From Aquificota bacterium (lineage in GTDB: Bacteria; Thermosulfidibacterota; Thermosulfidibacteria; Thermosulfidibacterales; Thermosulfidibacteraceae), in NCBI GenBank assembly GCA_015494645.1, contig WGAU01000015.1:1-5507 (forward strand): 5,507 nt of DNA, read 5' to 3'. Numbering within the stretch: position 1 is the first letter of the stretch; every line of letters starts with the position of its first letter. The notes beneath the pieces are model-generated. The model worked only from the letters and a program-made list of their open reading frames with translations. It had not been told where the DNA came from and made no database searches. Position numbers and translations under genes: made by a program. This document shows positions 5,360 through 5,507 of the stretch, piece after piece.

Positions 5360-5389
5360 TAAGTTAATCCTGAGGGTCGGGGCTTTTTT
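5350..5389 (+). terminator. Intrinsic terminator of the cobalamin riboswitch
   Basis: GCCCCGACCCT (5350-5360) pairs perfectly over 11 bp with AGGGTCGGGGC (5373-5383) around a 12-nt loop, and six T residues follow (5384-5389). It lies between the aptamer and the next gene's ribosome binding site. This indicates transcriptional control: cobalamin binding should favour termination and reduce expression of the gene at 5417. Confidence 0.95.
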
Positions 5390-5416
5390 ATTGCAAAACA
5401 AGAGGGAGGAAGGACC

Positions 5417-5507
5417 ATGAGAAGGTTTGCAGCCCTAATGGCTGGCCTAATTGTCTTTCTCTCTCCCCTGTGGTCCCTTGCCGATGAAAACATAGCCAAG
5501 CTTGAAG
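5417..5507 (+). CDS. Secreted protein under cobalamin riboswitch control (3' truncated by window edge)
   Basis: Only the first 30 codons are inside the window. They encode a clear Sec signal peptide: MRRF at the start, a hydrophobic core AALMAGLIVFLSPLW, and a probable cleavage site after WSLA, with the mature protein starting DENIAKLE. There is no lipobox Cys, so it is periplasmic or outer-membrane rather than a lipoprotein. The ATG at 5417 is preceded by GGAGG (5405-5409) with 7 nt spacing. Its place directly behind a B12 riboswitch and terminator predicts repression by cobalamin, so a role in corrinoid uptake is plausible, such as a BtuB-like receptor, an outer-membrane porin or a substrate-binding protein. 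The Lys/Glu-rich mature N terminus could begin a short coiled coil, as in some porins. The visible part is too short for a family call. Confidence 0.8.
   Translation, partial: MRRFAALMAGLIVFLSPLWSLADENIAKLE

Overview
The window reads as bacterial chromosome of moderate G+C. It has strong AGGAGG-type ribosome binding sites, AGA/AGG-rich arginine codons, frequent ATA isoleucine codons and Lys/Glu-rich proteins. Together with the gene content (desulfoferrodoxin, flavodiiron protein, an archaeal-like Prx6 peroxiredoxin, de novo cobalamin synthesis), this suggests a thermophilic anaerobe or microaerophile, perhaps of the Aquificota or a similar deep-branching group. That placement is inference only. 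All recognised genes lie on the + strand.

Layout. (1) Nt 1-522 hold the C-terminal glutaminase half of cobyrinate a,c-diamide synthase (CbiA/CobB), cut by the window edge. (2) Nt 567-1067 encode a SprA-related protein with a HELAH zincin-like motif. (3) Nt 1166-2787 are a two-gene operon of desulfoferrodoxin (superoxide reductase) and a flavodiiron protein (oxygen/NO reductase), behind a promoter with a perfect TATAAT. Two mutually exclusive hairpins sit at the gene junction. (4) Nt 2858-3499 encode a Prx6-type peroxiredoxin with C-terminal cysteines, behind a promoter overlapped by a site that closely resembles the DtxR/IdeR iron box. A strong intrinsic terminator follows. (5) Nt 3623-5083 encode a membrane-anchored diguanylate cyclase with an extracytoplasmic sensor region and an intact I-site. 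(6) Nt 5102-5389 are a cobalamin riboswitch followed by an intrinsic terminator. (7) From nt 5417 a signal-peptide-bearing protein begins and runs off the window; its expression should be repressed by cobalamin.

How it works together. Superoxide reductase turns superoxide into H2O2, the peroxiredoxin removes the H2O2, and the flavodiiron protein reduces O2 itself to water. The three adjacent genes therefore form a complete oxygen-defence set that avoids the O2-releasing dismutase/catalase route. The putative DtxR-type operator would tie the peroxide branch to Fe(II) or Mn(II) status. Cobalamin is a second theme at both ends: synthesis on the left, B12-sensing RNA controlling an exported protein on the right. 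I see no mobile elements, CRISPR arrays, rRNA or complete tRNA genes. No wholly new system is evident; the best leads are the putative iron box, the unidentified riboswitch target and the SprA-like gene.
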